This document shows positions 20,178-28,607 of a stretch of DNA of 64,000 nucleotides, one piece after another. A program made the translations under genes and the position numbers. Under the pieces are notes generated by a model. That model had not been told where the DNA came from. It ran no database searches and saw only the letters and a list, made by a program, of their open reading frames with translations. How positions within the stretch are numbered: position 1 is the first letter of the stretch; each line of letters starts with the position of its first letter. Origin of the DNA: Nocardioides donggukensis (GTDB lineage: Bacteria; Actinomycetota; Actinomycetes; Propionibacteriales; Nocardioidaceae); contig NZ_JACYXZ010000002.1 in NCBI RefSeq assembly GCF_014842875.1, positions 558,001-622,000 of the forward strand. The letters are read 5' to 3'.

Positions 20178-21767
20178 TCAATGCTCGGGCGGGGAACCAG
20201 CCGGGCGGGCCGGGTCGGAGATGTCCAGGGTGCCGGTGCGGTCGCGTCGGAACCGCAGCCCGTGCGGGGAGGTCCACTCGAACACCCCCGGGACCGGGGT
20301 GGCGCACCTCCAGGCGCCGTGGGTCTTCAGCCGGTGGTGCCGCCGACACAACGCGCCCAGCTTGCCGGTCGCGGTCTGCCCCGGTGGGCCGTCGGGGTCG
20401 TAGGCGACCACGTGGTCGGCATCGCAGGACCGGGCCGGGCGGGTGCACCACGGGAACACACACGTCCCATCCCGCAGCCGGATCGCCTCGCCCATCCGCT
20501 CCGGCACCTCGTAGGCATCGACCGGGACCAACCCCTGATGGTCGAGCACCGGCTTGACCACCACCTGGGCATCGGGGTGGGCCAACCAGGCCCGGATCTG
20601 GTCGGCGGTCACCGGGGACCGGGACAGCTCACACCGCCCCACCACCCCGCCACGACCCTCTCCGGAGTCGGCGCCGCCGTCGGTGGTGCCGGTGGTGCTG
20701 GCCGCGCCACCGCCGGTGGCACGAGTTCCGCTGTGGATGCCGGAGATCGCGTCCGCGGCCAGGTGCAGGTAGAGCACCGCCTGCCGCGGCTTCACCACCC
20801 CACCGGTCCGGCCACCGCCGGCACCGGAGGTACGGGTCGGCACAGGCTCGTCGCCGATGCCGCCGCCCGCCGTGCTCTTTGTCTCGCCCGAACCCGCGTC
20901 GGTGTCGCCGATGCCGGCGGCGCCTGAGGTGTCGGGGGTGCCAGTGGTGGGGGTGTCGGGGGTGTCGGGGTTGAGGTCCAGGGCCAGCTGGCGGCGGGCC
21001 AGCCCACCGAGTGCGGTGGCCCGGCGGGCGTCGAGGTCCTCGGTGGACCCGAGGGCCTTGAGCTGTGCGGCACCGTTGGCGACGGCGGTGTCGAGGTCCA
21101 ACGCGTCGGCCAGGTCCAGGATCCCGTGGACCTGGCTGGTGCCGTCGAAGGAGACCTGGCCGTGGGTGATCGTCACGTGCCGGCCCGCGACCGCCCGGTC
21201 CGCCCGCTCCTGGGCCAGCTGCGGGTCGCACCGGCCGATCGCCTCCGCAACCAGCCGGTCCACCTGGCCGGGGGTGACCTTGTGCGCCACCGGCGTGACC
21301 GCCACGTCCACGAACTCCACCGCTGCCGGGGACAGGACGATGGTGGCGGCCGCGACCCGACGGGCCTTCCAGGCGGCCAGCTCACCGGACATCACCCGGG
21401 TCCACAGGTTCGGCAACCGGTGCCGCAACTCCAGGGCCTCCCCGATCAGCGCCTTCCCGGACTCGGTGCCCAACCCCACACTCGCGGCGAACTCGGCCAC
21501 GCAGAACTCCGCCACCGCAGGGGCACCCTCACCTGCCAACGGGAGGCCGGTGTCGCCGAACAACGCCGTCGTGACCGTGGCCGCCGGACCGATGCCCTCC
21601 GGGGGATGCAGGTCCGCCCAGGCGCAGGCCTCCACCAGCAGGTCGGCCTCGGCCCGGTCCGCGGTCCGGCGAAGACCCATGGCCCGACCCAACACCGCGT
21701 CCGCGGTGTCGGTGCCCGCGGTGCCGGCGGCCGGCATCCCGGGGTTCGGGGTGGTCTTCGTCCTCAT
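20178..21767 (-). CDS. DUF222/HNH endonuclease (13E12-repeat family)
   Basis: 529 residues from ATG 21767; GTG 21791 would add eight residues, and neither start has a good ribosome-binding site. An N-terminal DUF222 helical domain (about 25-400, interrupted by a low-complexity Gly/Thr stretch near 255-300) is followed by an HNH nuclease domain with DADHVV, then [12 protein letters not shown] and zinc-type cysteines (CVFPWC). This family is repeated many times in actinobacterial genomes and corresponds to REP13E12 in mycobacteria. The gene separates ruvC and yebC, which are usually neighbours, and is flanked on both sides by REP-like arrays. Confidence 0.9.
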   Translation of the reverse strand: MRTKTTPNPGMPAAGTAGTDTADAVLGRAMGLRRTADRAEADLLVEACAWADLHPPEGIGPAATVTTALFGDTGLPLAGEGAPAVAEFCVAEFAASVGLGTESGKALIGEALELRHRLPNLWTRVMSGELAAWKARRVAAATIVLSPAAVEFVDVAVTPVAHKVTPGQVDRLVAEAIGRCDPQLAQERADRAVAGRHVTITHGQVSFDGTSQVHGILDLADALDLDTAVANGAAQLKALGSTEDLDARRATALGGLARRQLALDLNPDTPDTPTTGTPDTSGAAGIGDTDAGSGETKSTAGGGIGDEPVPTRTSGAGGGRTGGVVKPRQAVLYLHLAADAISGIHSGTRATGGGAASTTGTTDGGADSGEGRGGVVGRCELSRSPVTADQIRAWLAHPDAQVVVKPVLDHQGLVPVDAYEVPERMGEAIRLRDGTCVFPWCTRPARSCDADHVVAYDPDGPPGQTATGKLGALCRRHHRLKTHGAWRCATPVPGVFEWTSPHGLRFRRDRTGTLDISDPARPAGSPPEH

Positions 21768-21830
21768 GGCAACCACGCTAGCCGTGCCCACTGACAGTCG
21801 GCCCGGGGCGAGAACCGGTTGTGCACAAGG

Positions 21831-22193
21831 GGTTTCGACACGCTCGCCAGGGCTCGCGGCTCAACCAGCGGAGGGGCGCCGGCGGCGGGTTTCGACACGC
21901 TCGCTGACACTCGCGGCTCAACCGGCGGCGGGTGTCCGGCGGCGGGTTTCGAGACGGTCGCTGCGCGACCTCCTCAACCGGCGAAGGCGGGCGGGGCGTG
22001 GTTTCGAGACGGTCGCTGCGCGACCTCCTCAACCACCGACGGCGCGGCCGGGGCATGTTTCGACTCGCTCGCTGACGCTCGCGGCTCAACCGGCGAGAGG
22101 CACCGGCAGTTGGTTTCGAGACGGTCGCTGCGCGACCTCCTCAACCAACGGGGGCCTTGGTTTCGAGACGGTCGCTGCGCGACCTCCTCAACC
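21831..22193. repeat. Regular array of seven REP-like palindromic repeats
   Basis: Seven 35-36-nt repeats start at 21831, 21888, 21945, 22000, 22056, 22112 and 22159, a period of 55-57 nt except for the last step (47). Spacers are 20-21 nt, then 12. Four copies (3rd, 4th, 6th, 7th) are type A, beginning GGTTTCGAGACGGTCGC and ending GCGACCTCCTCAACC. Each forms a hairpin of GGTT/AACC, GAG/CTC and GGTCGC/GCGACC stems with small internal loops. Three copies (1st, 2nd, 5th) are type B, beginning GTTTCGACACGCTCGC or close to it and ending CGCGGCTCAACC. The array fills the space between the HNH gene and yebC. Confidence 0.9.
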
Positions 22194-22211
22194 GGCGGGG
22201 CGGCGGACGGG

Positions 22212-22979
22212 TCAGTCGTCGAGCGAGGCCATGACGTCGTCGGGGACGTCGAAGTTGGCGAAGAGGTTCTGCACGTCGTCGAGGTCCTCGAGCACGTCGA
22301 TCAGCCGCAGGACGGCGCCGGCCGACTGGGCGTCCTCGAGCTGGACGACCATGTCCGGCACGAACGACGCCTCGGCGGAGTCGTAGTCCAGCCCCGCGGC
22401 CTGCAGGGCGGTGCGGACGCCGACGAGGTCGGTCGCCTCGGAGATCACCTCGAAGGCCTCGCCCAGGTCGTTGACGTCCTCGGCGCCGGCGTCGAGCGTC
22501 GCCTCGAGGACGTCGTCCTCGGTGACCTTGCGGTCGTCCTGCTCGGTGGGGACCACGACGACGCCCTTGCGGTGGAACAGGAACGAGACCGAGCCCGGGT
22601 CCGCGAGGGAGCCGCCGTTGCGGGTCATCGCCGTCCGGACCTCCATGGCGGCGCGGTTCCGGTTGTCGGTGAGGCACTCGATCAGCATCGCGACGCCGGA
22701 AGGGCCGTAGCCCTCGTACATGATCGTCTGGTAGTCCGCGCCACCCGACTCGGCGCCCGAGCCACGCTTCACGGCACGGTCGATGTTGTCGTTGGGGACC
22801 GAGGACTTCTTCGCCTTCTGGATGGCGTCGTAGAGGGTCGGGTTGCCCGTGGGGTCGCCGCCGCCCATGCGGGCCGCGACCTCGACGTTCTTGATCAACT
22901 TGGCGAACAGCTTGCCGCGCTTGGCGTCGACGACCGCCTTCTTGTGCTTGGTGGTCGCCCATTTCGAGTGGCCGGACAT
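22212..22979 (-). CDS. YebC/PmpR family protein (TACO1-like)
   Basis: 255 residues with the family start [23 protein letters not shown], the [13 protein letters not shown] segment and the acidic domains II and III. Members have been described as DNA-binding regulators and, more recently, as ribosome-associated factors that help translate difficult peptide stretches; the sequence does not separate these roles. In most actinobacteria it directly precedes ruvC, but here the HNH gene and repeat arrays lie between them. Confidence 0.93.
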   Translation of the reverse strand: MSGHSKWATTKHKKAVVDAKRGKLFAKLIKNVEVAARMGGGDPTGNPTLYDAIQKAKKSSVPNDNIDRAVKRGSGAESGGADYQTIMYEGYGPSGVAMLIECLTDNRNRAAMEVRTAMTRNGGSLADPGSVSFLFHRKGVVVVPTEQDDRKVTEDDVLEATLDAGAEDVNDLGEAFEVISEATDLVGVRTALQAAGLDYDSAEASFVPDMVVQLEDAQSAGAVLRLIDVLEDLDDVQNLFANFDVPDDVMASLDD

Positions 22980-23048
22980 TCGCTCTCTTCCCGTGGTGCG
23001 TACGTCGTCGCGGAGCCATCGGCGGCGTGCCGCGGTCGGAACCTGCGG

Positions 23049-23669
23049 TCAGCGCGCCGTGACCAGGTCCACGAACAGCTGGTGGATCCGGGCGTCGCCG
23101 GTGATCTCCGGGTGGAACGACGTGGCCAGCAGGCAGCCGCGCCGGACTCCGACGATCCTATCCCCGCCGTCGGCGGTCGCGGCACGGGCGACGATCTCCA
23201 CGCCGTCGCCGACCTTCTCCACCCAGGGCGCCCGGATGAACGTCGCGGGGAACGTGAACGGCTCGGCCCAGGACGGCGTGAACTCCACCGGCTCCTCGAA
23301 GGAGTCGACCTGGCGGCCGAAGGCGTTGCGGCGCACGACGACGTCGAGTCCGCCGAACGTCTCCTGCCCCACGATCCCCGCCTCGATATGGTCGGCGAGC
23401 ATGATCATCCCCGCGCAGGTGCCGAACGCCGGCAGCCCGTCCCGCAGCGCCGACCGCAGCGGCTCGAACAGGTCGAAGGTCCGCGCCAGCTTGTACATCG
23501 TCGTCGACTCGCCCCCCGGCAGCACGATGCCGTCGAGGCCGTCCAGCTCGGCCGGACGGCGTACGGCGCGGCTCGCGACGCCGCACGCCTCGAGCATCGC
23601 GCGGTGCTCCCGGACGTCGCCCTGGAGGGCGAGGACGCCGATCGTCGGGCCGGAGCCCACCGGGCTCAC
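23049..23669 (-). CDS. pdxT: Pyridoxal 5'-phosphate synthase glutaminase subunit PdxT
   Basis: 206 residues, class I glutamine amidotransferase. It has the LPGGESTT motif, the nucleophile cysteine in FGTCAGMI and the His-Glu pair in SFHPEI. It releases ammonia from glutamine and channels it to PdxS. The start overlaps the pdxS stop by 4 nt, so the two subunits are made together. Confidence 0.96.
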   Translation of the reverse strand: MSPVGSGPTIGVLALQGDVREHRAMLEACGVASRAVRRPAELDGLDGIVLPGGESTTMYKLARTFDLFEPLRSALRDGLPAFGTCAGMIMLADHIEAGIVGQETFGGLDVVVRRNAFGRQVDSFEEPVEFTPSWAEPFTFPATFIRAPWVEKVGDGVEIVARAATADGGDRIVGVRRGCLLATSFHPEITGDARIHQLFVDLVTAR

Positions 23670-24562
23670 CAGCCGCGCTCGGCGAGCCGGTGCGGCTGCG
23701 GGATCTCCTCGACGTTGATGCCGACCATGGCCTCACCGAGACCGCGCGAGACCTTGGCGACCACGTCGGGGTCGTCGTGGAAGGTGGTGGCCTTGACGAT
23801 GGCCTCGGCGCGCTCGGCGGGGTTGCCGGCCTTGAAGATGCCGGAGCCGACGAAGACGCCCTCGGCGCCGAGCTGCATCATCATCGCGGCGTCGGCCGGG
23901 GTGGCGATGCCACCGGCGGTGAACAGCACGACCGGCAGCTTGCCGTTGGCGGCGACCTCCTTGACCAGCTCGTACGGCGCCTGCAGCTCCTTCGCCGCGA
24001 CGTACAGCTCGTCGGCCTCGAGGGCCGCCAGCCGGCGGATCTCGGCGCGGATCGTGCGCATGTGGGTGACCGCGTTGGAGACGTCGCCGGTGCCGGCCTC
24101 GCCCTTGGAGCGGATCATCGCCGCGCCCTCGGTGATCCGGCGCAGCGCCTCACCGAGGTTGGTCGCACCGCACACGAACGGGACGGTGAAGGACCACTTG
24201 TCGATGTGGTTGGCGTAGTCCGCGGGGGTCAGCACCTCGGACTCGTCGATGTAGTCGACGCCGAGGCTCTGCAGCACCTGCGCCTCGGCGAAGTGGCCGA
24301 TGCGGGCCTTGGCCATCACCGGGATCGAGACCGCCTCGATGATGCCGTCGATCATGTCCGGGTCGCTCATCCGCGAGACGCCGCCCTGGGCCCGGATGTC
24401 GGCGGGCACCCGCTCGAGGGCCATGACGGCCACGGCGCCGGCGTCCTCGGCGATCTTGGCCTGCTCGGCGGTGACGACGTCCATGATCACGCCGCCCTTG
24501 AGCATCTCCGCCATGCCGCGCTTGACGGCGGACGTGCCCGTGGTGGGGTTCTGGTTCTCCAT
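23666..24562 (-). CDS. pdxS: Pyridoxal 5'-phosphate synthase lyase subunit PdxS
   Basis: 298 residues of a TIM barrel that builds vitamin B6 (PLP) from ribose 5-phosphate, glyceraldehyde 3-phosphate and ammonia. Family segments include [17 protein letters not shown], the catalytic lysine regions [10 protein letters not shown] and GEAGTGDV, and [10 protein letters not shown]. It assembles as a dodecamer decorated by PdxT. It follows the phosphatidyltransferase gene by 9 nt. Confidence 0.97.
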   Translation of the reverse strand: MENQNPTTGTSAVKRGMAEMLKGGVIMDVVTAEQAKIAEDAGAVAVMALERVPADIRAQGGVSRMSDPDMIDGIIEAVSIPVMAKARIGHFAEAQVLQSLGVDYIDESEVLTPADYANHIDKWSFTVPFVCGATNLGEALRRITEGAAMIRSKGEAGTGDVSNAVTHMRTIRAEIRRLAALEADELYVAAKELQAPYELVKEVAANGKLPVVLFTAGGIATPADAAMMMQLGAEGVFVGSGIFKAGNPAERAEAIVKATTFHDDPDVVAKVSRGLGEAMVGINVEEIPQPHRLAERGW

Positions 24563-24571
24563 ACCCCGATC

Positions 24572-25180
24572 CTACGTCCCGGCGTAGGCCTGCTGACGCA
24601 CGACCCAGACCCGCTGGACGACGGTGACCGTGCTGGCCAGCGCCAGCGCCCAGAGGGTGAGGTGCATCAGCACCGGCAGACCCAGCAGGGCACCGAGTCC
24701 GGTCATCACGAGGATCGCGACGAGCCGGTCGGCGCGCTCGGCGATGCCGACCTTGGCGGTGAAGCCCAGCCCCTCGGCCTTGGACCGGGCGTAGGAGGTC
24801 ACCCCGCCCATCACCAGGCAGACCAGGGTCAGCACGAGGTAGAGGTCGCTGTCCCCCGGGCCGGCGAAGTAGAGCGCCAGACCGGCGAAGATCGCGCCGT
24901 CGCCGATCCGGTCCAGCGTCGAGTCCAGGAACGCCCCGAACTTGTTGGTCTTGCCGGTCAGCCGCGCCATGTGCCCGTCGACAAGGTCGCTGAACACGAA
25001 CGCCGTGATCACCAGCACGCCGGTCAGCAGCATGCCCTGCGGGAAGAAGATCAGGGCTCCGGCGCTGACCCCGAGGGTGCCGACGACGGTGACCGCGTCG
25101 GCGCTCACGCCGAGCCGGATCAGCAGGTGGGCGACCGGGGAGATGACCTTCGTCCAGAAGGCGCGGAAACGTTCCATCAT
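24572..25180 (-). CDS. CDP-alcohol phosphatidyltransferase, probable phosphatidylinositol phosphate synthase
   Basis: 202 residues with about six membrane helices and the complete family motif DLVDGHMARLTG...GAFLDSTLD (about 67-92), which binds the metal and CDP-diacylglycerol. In actinobacteria the gene next to pdxST and thrS normally makes phosphatidylinositol phosphate from inositol 1-phosphate, hence the call. The usual next genes, a lipid A-type acyltransferase and the mannosyltransferase PimA, are absent: pdxS follows directly and an IMPase precedes it. Confidence 0.82.
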   Translation of the reverse strand: MMERFRAFWTKVISPVAHLLIRLGVSADAVTVVGTLGVSAGALIFFPQGMLLTGVLVITAFVFSDLVDGHMARLTGKTNKFGAFLDSTLDRIGDGAIFAGLALYFAGPGDSDLYLVLTLVCLVMGGVTSYARSKAEGLGFTAKVGIAERADRLVAILVMTGLGALLGLPVLMHLTLWALALASTVTVVQRVWVVRQQAYAGT

Positions 25181-25192
25181 GGCGGGAGCAGG

Positions 25193-25960
25193 CTACCGGC
25201 CCGTGAGCGCGGCGCAGACCTCGGCCACGGCCGTCGGCGCGCCGGCCACCGACCACACGACCCCGCCGGCGGTGACCTGCCGGGTGGTGCCGCCGGCGCC
25301 GCGGATCAGCCCGGCGCCCGGGAGCCGGTCGTGGTCGGGCACCGTGTGCTGGAAGAGCACGCCGAAGCGTCCCTGTGCCACGGCCGTCGCGTCGAGGCTC
25401 CCGGAGCCGAGCATCCGCAGCGTCGCCGCCCCCGACGCCGCGCGGCGCCAGGCGTCACCGACGACGGTGCCGTGGAAGGGCGGGTGCAGGTACGTCGCGG
25501 CTGACGAGGTGGCGAGCGACCGGTCCTCGAGCCGCGGGACCGGCCGGCCGTCCCGGGTCGTGGGCAGCCCGGGCCCGCCGACGTACGTCGTCCGCTCGGC
25601 CGGGTGGTGGACGGCGCCGAGCAGCACGTCGTCGGGCCCGGTGAGGGCGATCGCGCAGCACCACCAGGACATCCCGGCGACGAAGTTGTAGGTGCCGTCG
25701 ACCGGGTCGATCACCCAGGTCCGGCCGCTCGTCCCGGAGTGGGCGGCCCCCTCCTCCCCCACGATCGCGTCGTGGGGCCGGGCCGCGCGGAGCCGCTCGA
25801 CGACCAGGGCCTCGGCGGCCCGGTCGGCGGCGGTGACCAGGTCGGAGACGGAGGTCTTCTGCTCGGCCTCCAGCCCCTCGGCCCGCATGGCCAGGGCCAG
25901 CTCACCGGCCTCGCGGACGACGCCGGCGGCGAGGTCGGCGTCGGCGCGCAGGTCGCTCAT
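25193..25960 (-). CDS. Inositol monophosphatase family protein
   Basis: 255 residues with the family's metal-binding elements: AIVGEEG (about 66-72), DPVDGTYNF (about 86-94) and the late PDHDRLPGAG, which replaces the usual WDxAAG but keeps the aspartate. It should remove phosphate from inositol phosphate or a related sugar phosphate. It lies 12 nt upstream of the phosphatidylinositol-phosphate-synthase-like gene and 7 nt after the HIT gene, so a role in inositol lipid supply is plausible. Confidence 0.85.
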   Translation of the reverse strand: MSDLRADADLAAGVVREAGELALAMRAEGLEAEQKTSVSDLVTAADRAAEALVVERLRAARPHDAIVGEEGAAHSGTSGRTWVIDPVDGTYNFVAGMSWWCCAIALTGPDDVLLGAVHHPAERTTYVGGPGLPTTRDGRPVPRLEDRSLATSSAATYLHPPFHGTVVGDAWRRAASGAATLRMLGSGSLDATAVAQGRFGVLFQHTVPDHDRLPGAGLIRGAGGTTRQVTAGGVVWSVAGAPTAVAEVCAALTGR

Positions 25961-25967
25961 GCCGGGC

Positions 25968-26507
25968 TCAGGCCTGCCATGCCTGGGCCAGCAGCGCCCG
26001 GGTCTCGGTCAGCACCTCGGGCAGGGTCTTGGTGCGGCCGATGATCGGCATGAAGTTCTGGTCGCCGGACCAGCGCGGCACGACGTGCTGGTGCAGGTGC
26101 GCGGAGATGCCGGCGCCGGCGATCGCGCCCTGGTTCATCCCGATGTTGAAGCCGTGCGCCCCGGAGACCGACCGGATCACCGACATCGCCCGGCGGGTCA
26201 GGTCGGCCATCTCGGCCGCCTCCTCGTCGGTGGTCTCGGTGTAGTCGGCGATGTGCCGGAACGGGCAGAGCATCAGGTGGCCGGGCGCGTAGGGGTAGAG
26301 GTTGAGCACCGCGTAGGCCAGCTCCCCGCGGTGCACGACGAGCCCCTCCTCGTCGCCCATCGCCGGGATCCGGCAGAAGGGGCACTCCCCCTCGGTGCGG
26401 TCGGTGGGCTTGTTCTCCCCGCGGATGTAGGCCATCCGGTGCGGGGTCCACAGCCGCTCGAGGTCGTCGGACTCGCCGATGCCGTCCTGGTGCAGGTCCT
26501 CCCCCAC
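25968..26507 (-). CDS. HIT family protein (Ap4A phosphorylase-like)
   Basis: 179 residues from GTG 26507, one base after the thrS stop. A longer frame runs inside thrS and is not conserved. The histidine triad is HLHQHVV (about 130-136), and an N-terminal CPFC (about 45-48) forms a zinc site. This subgroup, adjacent to thrS in most actinobacteria, is related to diadenosine tetraphosphate phosphorylases. It would act on dinucleoside polyphosphates, which aminoacyl-tRNA synthetases such as ThrRS can make as by-products. Confidence 0.88.
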   Translation of the reverse strand: MGEDLHQDGIGESDDLERLWTPHRMAYIRGENKPTDRTEGECPFCRIPAMGDEEGLVVHRGELAYAVLNLYPYAPGHLMLCPFRHIADYTETTDEEAAEMADLTRRAMSVIRSVSGAHGFNIGMNQGAIAGAGISAHLHQHVVPRWSGDQNFMPIIGRTKTLPEVLTETRALLAQAWQA

Positions 26508-26508
26508 G

Positions 26509-28497
26509 TCAGACCTGCTCGCGCGACTCGACCGCCTCGACGACCCGGGCGATCGCCTCCTCGATCGGCACGCCGTTGTCCTGGCGGCCGTCGCGGTAGC
26601 GGAACGAGACGGCACCGGCCTCGATGTCGTCGTCGCCGGCGATCATCATGAAGGGGACCTTCTGGAGCTGGGCGTTGCGGATCTTCTTCTGCATCCGCTC
26701 GTCGGAGTCGTCGACCTCGACCCGCAGCCCCGCGGCCCTCATCCGGCGCGCCACGTCGTGGAGGTGGTCGGCATGGCGCTCGGCCACCGGGATCGCCTGC
26801 ACCTGGACGGGGGCCAGCCAGGGCGGGAAGGCGCCGGCGTAGTGCTCGACGAGCACACCGAGGAACCGCTCCATGGAGCCGAACTTGGCCGAGTGGATCA
26901 TCACCGGCCGCTGGCGGGTGCCGTCGGCGGCCTGGTACTCGAGCTCGAACCCGCGGGGCTGGTTGAAGTCGTACTGGATCGTCGACATCTGCCAGGTGCG
27001 GCCGATGGCGTCCCGGGCCTGCACCGAGATCTTCGGTCCGTAGTACGCCGCGCCGCCCGGGTCGGGCACCAGCTCGAGGCCGGACTCCCGGGCCGCGTCC
27101 TCGAGCACCCGGGTGGCCGCCGCCCACTCCTCGTCCGACCCGACGAACTTGTCCAGGTTCGTGTCGTCGCGGGTGGACAGCTCGAGGTAGAAGTCGTCGA
27201 GCCCGAAGTCGCGGAAGAGGCTCAGGCAGAAGTCGAGCAGGTGCGTGATCTCGGCCGGCGCCTGCTCGCGGGTGACGTAGGAGTGCGAGTCGTCCATGGT
27301 CAGACCGCGCACCCGGGTCAGGCCGTGGACCACACCGGACTTCTCGTTGCGGTACACCGAGCCGAGCTCGAAGAGCCGTAGCGGCAGCTCGCGGTAGGAC
27401 CGCCCGCGGGAGGAGAAGATCAGGTTGTGCATCGGGCAGTTCATGGCCTTGAGGTAGTAGTTCGACCCCTCCATCTCCATGGGCGGGAACATGCCGTCGG
27501 CGTAGTACGGCAGGTGCCCGGAGGTGTGGAACAGCCCCTCCTTGGTGATGTGGGGGGTCGCGACGTACTCGAAGCCCTCCTCGATGTGCCGCTGCTTGAC
27601 GTAGTCCTCCATCACCCGGCGCAGCACCCCGCCCTTGGGGTGGAAGACGGCCAGGCCGGAGCCGAGCTCGTCGGGGAAGCTGAACAGGTCGAGGTCACGG
27701 CCGAGCTTGCGGTGGTCGCGGCGCTCGGCCTCCTCGATCCGGTGCAGGTGCTCCGCGAGCGCCTCCTTGGACTCCCAGGCGGTGCCGTAGATGCGCTGGA
27801 GCTGCTTGTTCCGCTCGTCGCCGCGCCAGTACGCCGCGGCCGAGCGCATCAGCTTGAACGCCGGGATCCGCTTCGTGGTCGGCAGGTGCGGGCCACGGCA
27901 CAGGTCACTCCAGGTCACCTCGCCCCTGCGGTCGAGGTTGTCGTAGATCGTCAGCTCGCCGCCGCCGACCTCGACCGACGCGCCCTCGGCGGCGTCCTCG
28001 GCGTTGCCGGTCCCCTTGAGACCGATCAGCTCGAGCTTGTAGGGCTCGTCCTGCAGCTCGGTGAGGGCGTCGGCGTCGGTGGTGACCCGCCGGGAGAACT
28101 TCTGGCCCTCCTTGACGATCTTGCGCATCCGAGTCTCGATCTTCTCGAGGTCGGCCGGGGTGAACGGGGTCTCGACGTCGAAGTCGTAGTAGAAGCCGTC
28201 CACCACGGGTGGGCCGATGCCGAGCCGGGCGTCGGGGAAGAGGTCCTGCACCGCCTGGGCGAGGACGTGCGCGGTCGAGTGCCGCAGGATGTCGCGGCCG
28301 TCGGCGGAGTCGATGGCGACCGCCTCGACGTCCGAGCCGTCGGTGAGCTCGTGGGCGAGGTCGCGCAACTGCCCGTCGACGCGGGCGGCGATCACCTCGG
28401 GGGTGTCGGTGAAGAGCTCCCAGGCCCGGGTGCCGGACGTCACCGTCTGCTGCGCCTTCGCGTCGGCGGTGACGACGGTGACCTGGATCTCGGACAC
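26509..28497 (-). CDS. thrS: Threonine--tRNA ligase
   Basis: 662 residues. It has an N-terminal TGS domain (about 1-65), the editing domain with [11 protein letters not shown] (about 75-85), the class II core with the zinc ligand in MNCPMHN, motif 2 in the [13 protein letters not shown] region and motif 3, then the anticodon-binding domain. It is the first gene of a run (thrS, HIT, IMPase, phosphatidyltransferase, pdxS, pdxT) with gaps under 15 nt. No T-box structure was recognised in the 110 nt upstream. Confidence 0.96.
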   Translation of the reverse strand: MSEIQVTVVTADAKAQQTVTSGTRAWELFTDTPEVIAARVDGQLRDLAHELTDGSDVEAVAIDSADGRDILRHSTAHVLAQAVQDLFPDARLGIGPPVVDGFYYDFDVETPFTPADLEKIETRMRKIVKEGQKFSRRVTTDADALTELQDEPYKLELIGLKGTGNAEDAAEGASVEVGGGELTIYDNLDRRGEVTWSDLCRGPHLPTTKRIPAFKLMRSAAAYWRGDERNKQLQRIYGTAWESKEALAEHLHRIEEAERRDHRKLGRDLDLFSFPDELGSGLAVFHPKGGVLRRVMEDYVKQRHIEEGFEYVATPHITKEGLFHTSGHLPYYADGMFPPMEMEGSNYYLKAMNCPMHNLIFSSRGRSYRELPLRLFELGSVYRNEKSGVVHGLTRVRGLTMDDSHSYVTREQAPAEITHLLDFCLSLFRDFGLDDFYLELSTRDDTNLDKFVGSDEEWAAATRVLEDAARESGLELVPDPGGAAYYGPKISVQARDAIGRTWQMSTIQYDFNQPRGFELEYQAADGTRQRPVMIHSAKFGSMERFLGVLVEHYAGAFPPWLAPVQVQAIPVAERHADHLHDVARRMRAAGLRVEVDDSDERMQKKIRNAQLQKVPFMMIAGDDDIEAGAVSFRYRDGRQDNGVPIEEAIARVVEAVESREQV

Positions 28498-28543
28498 GGG
28501 GACACTCCTGGAGGATCGGGGCGGCGCGCTGGCACCGGGGCTC

Positions 28544-28553
28544 TACGATCGTA
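28544..28553. promoter_or_regulatory. Palindrome TACGATCGTA between divergent genes
   Basis: A perfect 10-bp palindrome in the 110-nt gap between thrS and the sulfatase gene. Each strand reads TACGAT, a good actinobacterial -10 hexamer, so one palindrome may serve as -10 in both directions or as a repressor half-site. No -35 boxes are evident. Confidence 0.35.
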
Positions 28554-28607
28554 TCCGTACCTCGGGCCGCGCCGCGCCCGGGATTGACCCGCCCCGAAGG
28601 AACCGGA

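Noticed and set aside
20178..21767. HNH gene as a homing endonuclease within an intron or intein
   Set aside because: The protein has the DUF222 architecture of free-standing genes, and ruvC and yebC on either side are complete and uninterrupted.
21831..22193. CRISPR array
   Set aside because: Repeat length and spacing mimic a CRISPR, but repeats fall into two diverged subtypes, spacers are only 12-21 nt and share G+C-rich motifs, a related array in reverse orientation exists at 20005-20108, and no cas genes are near.
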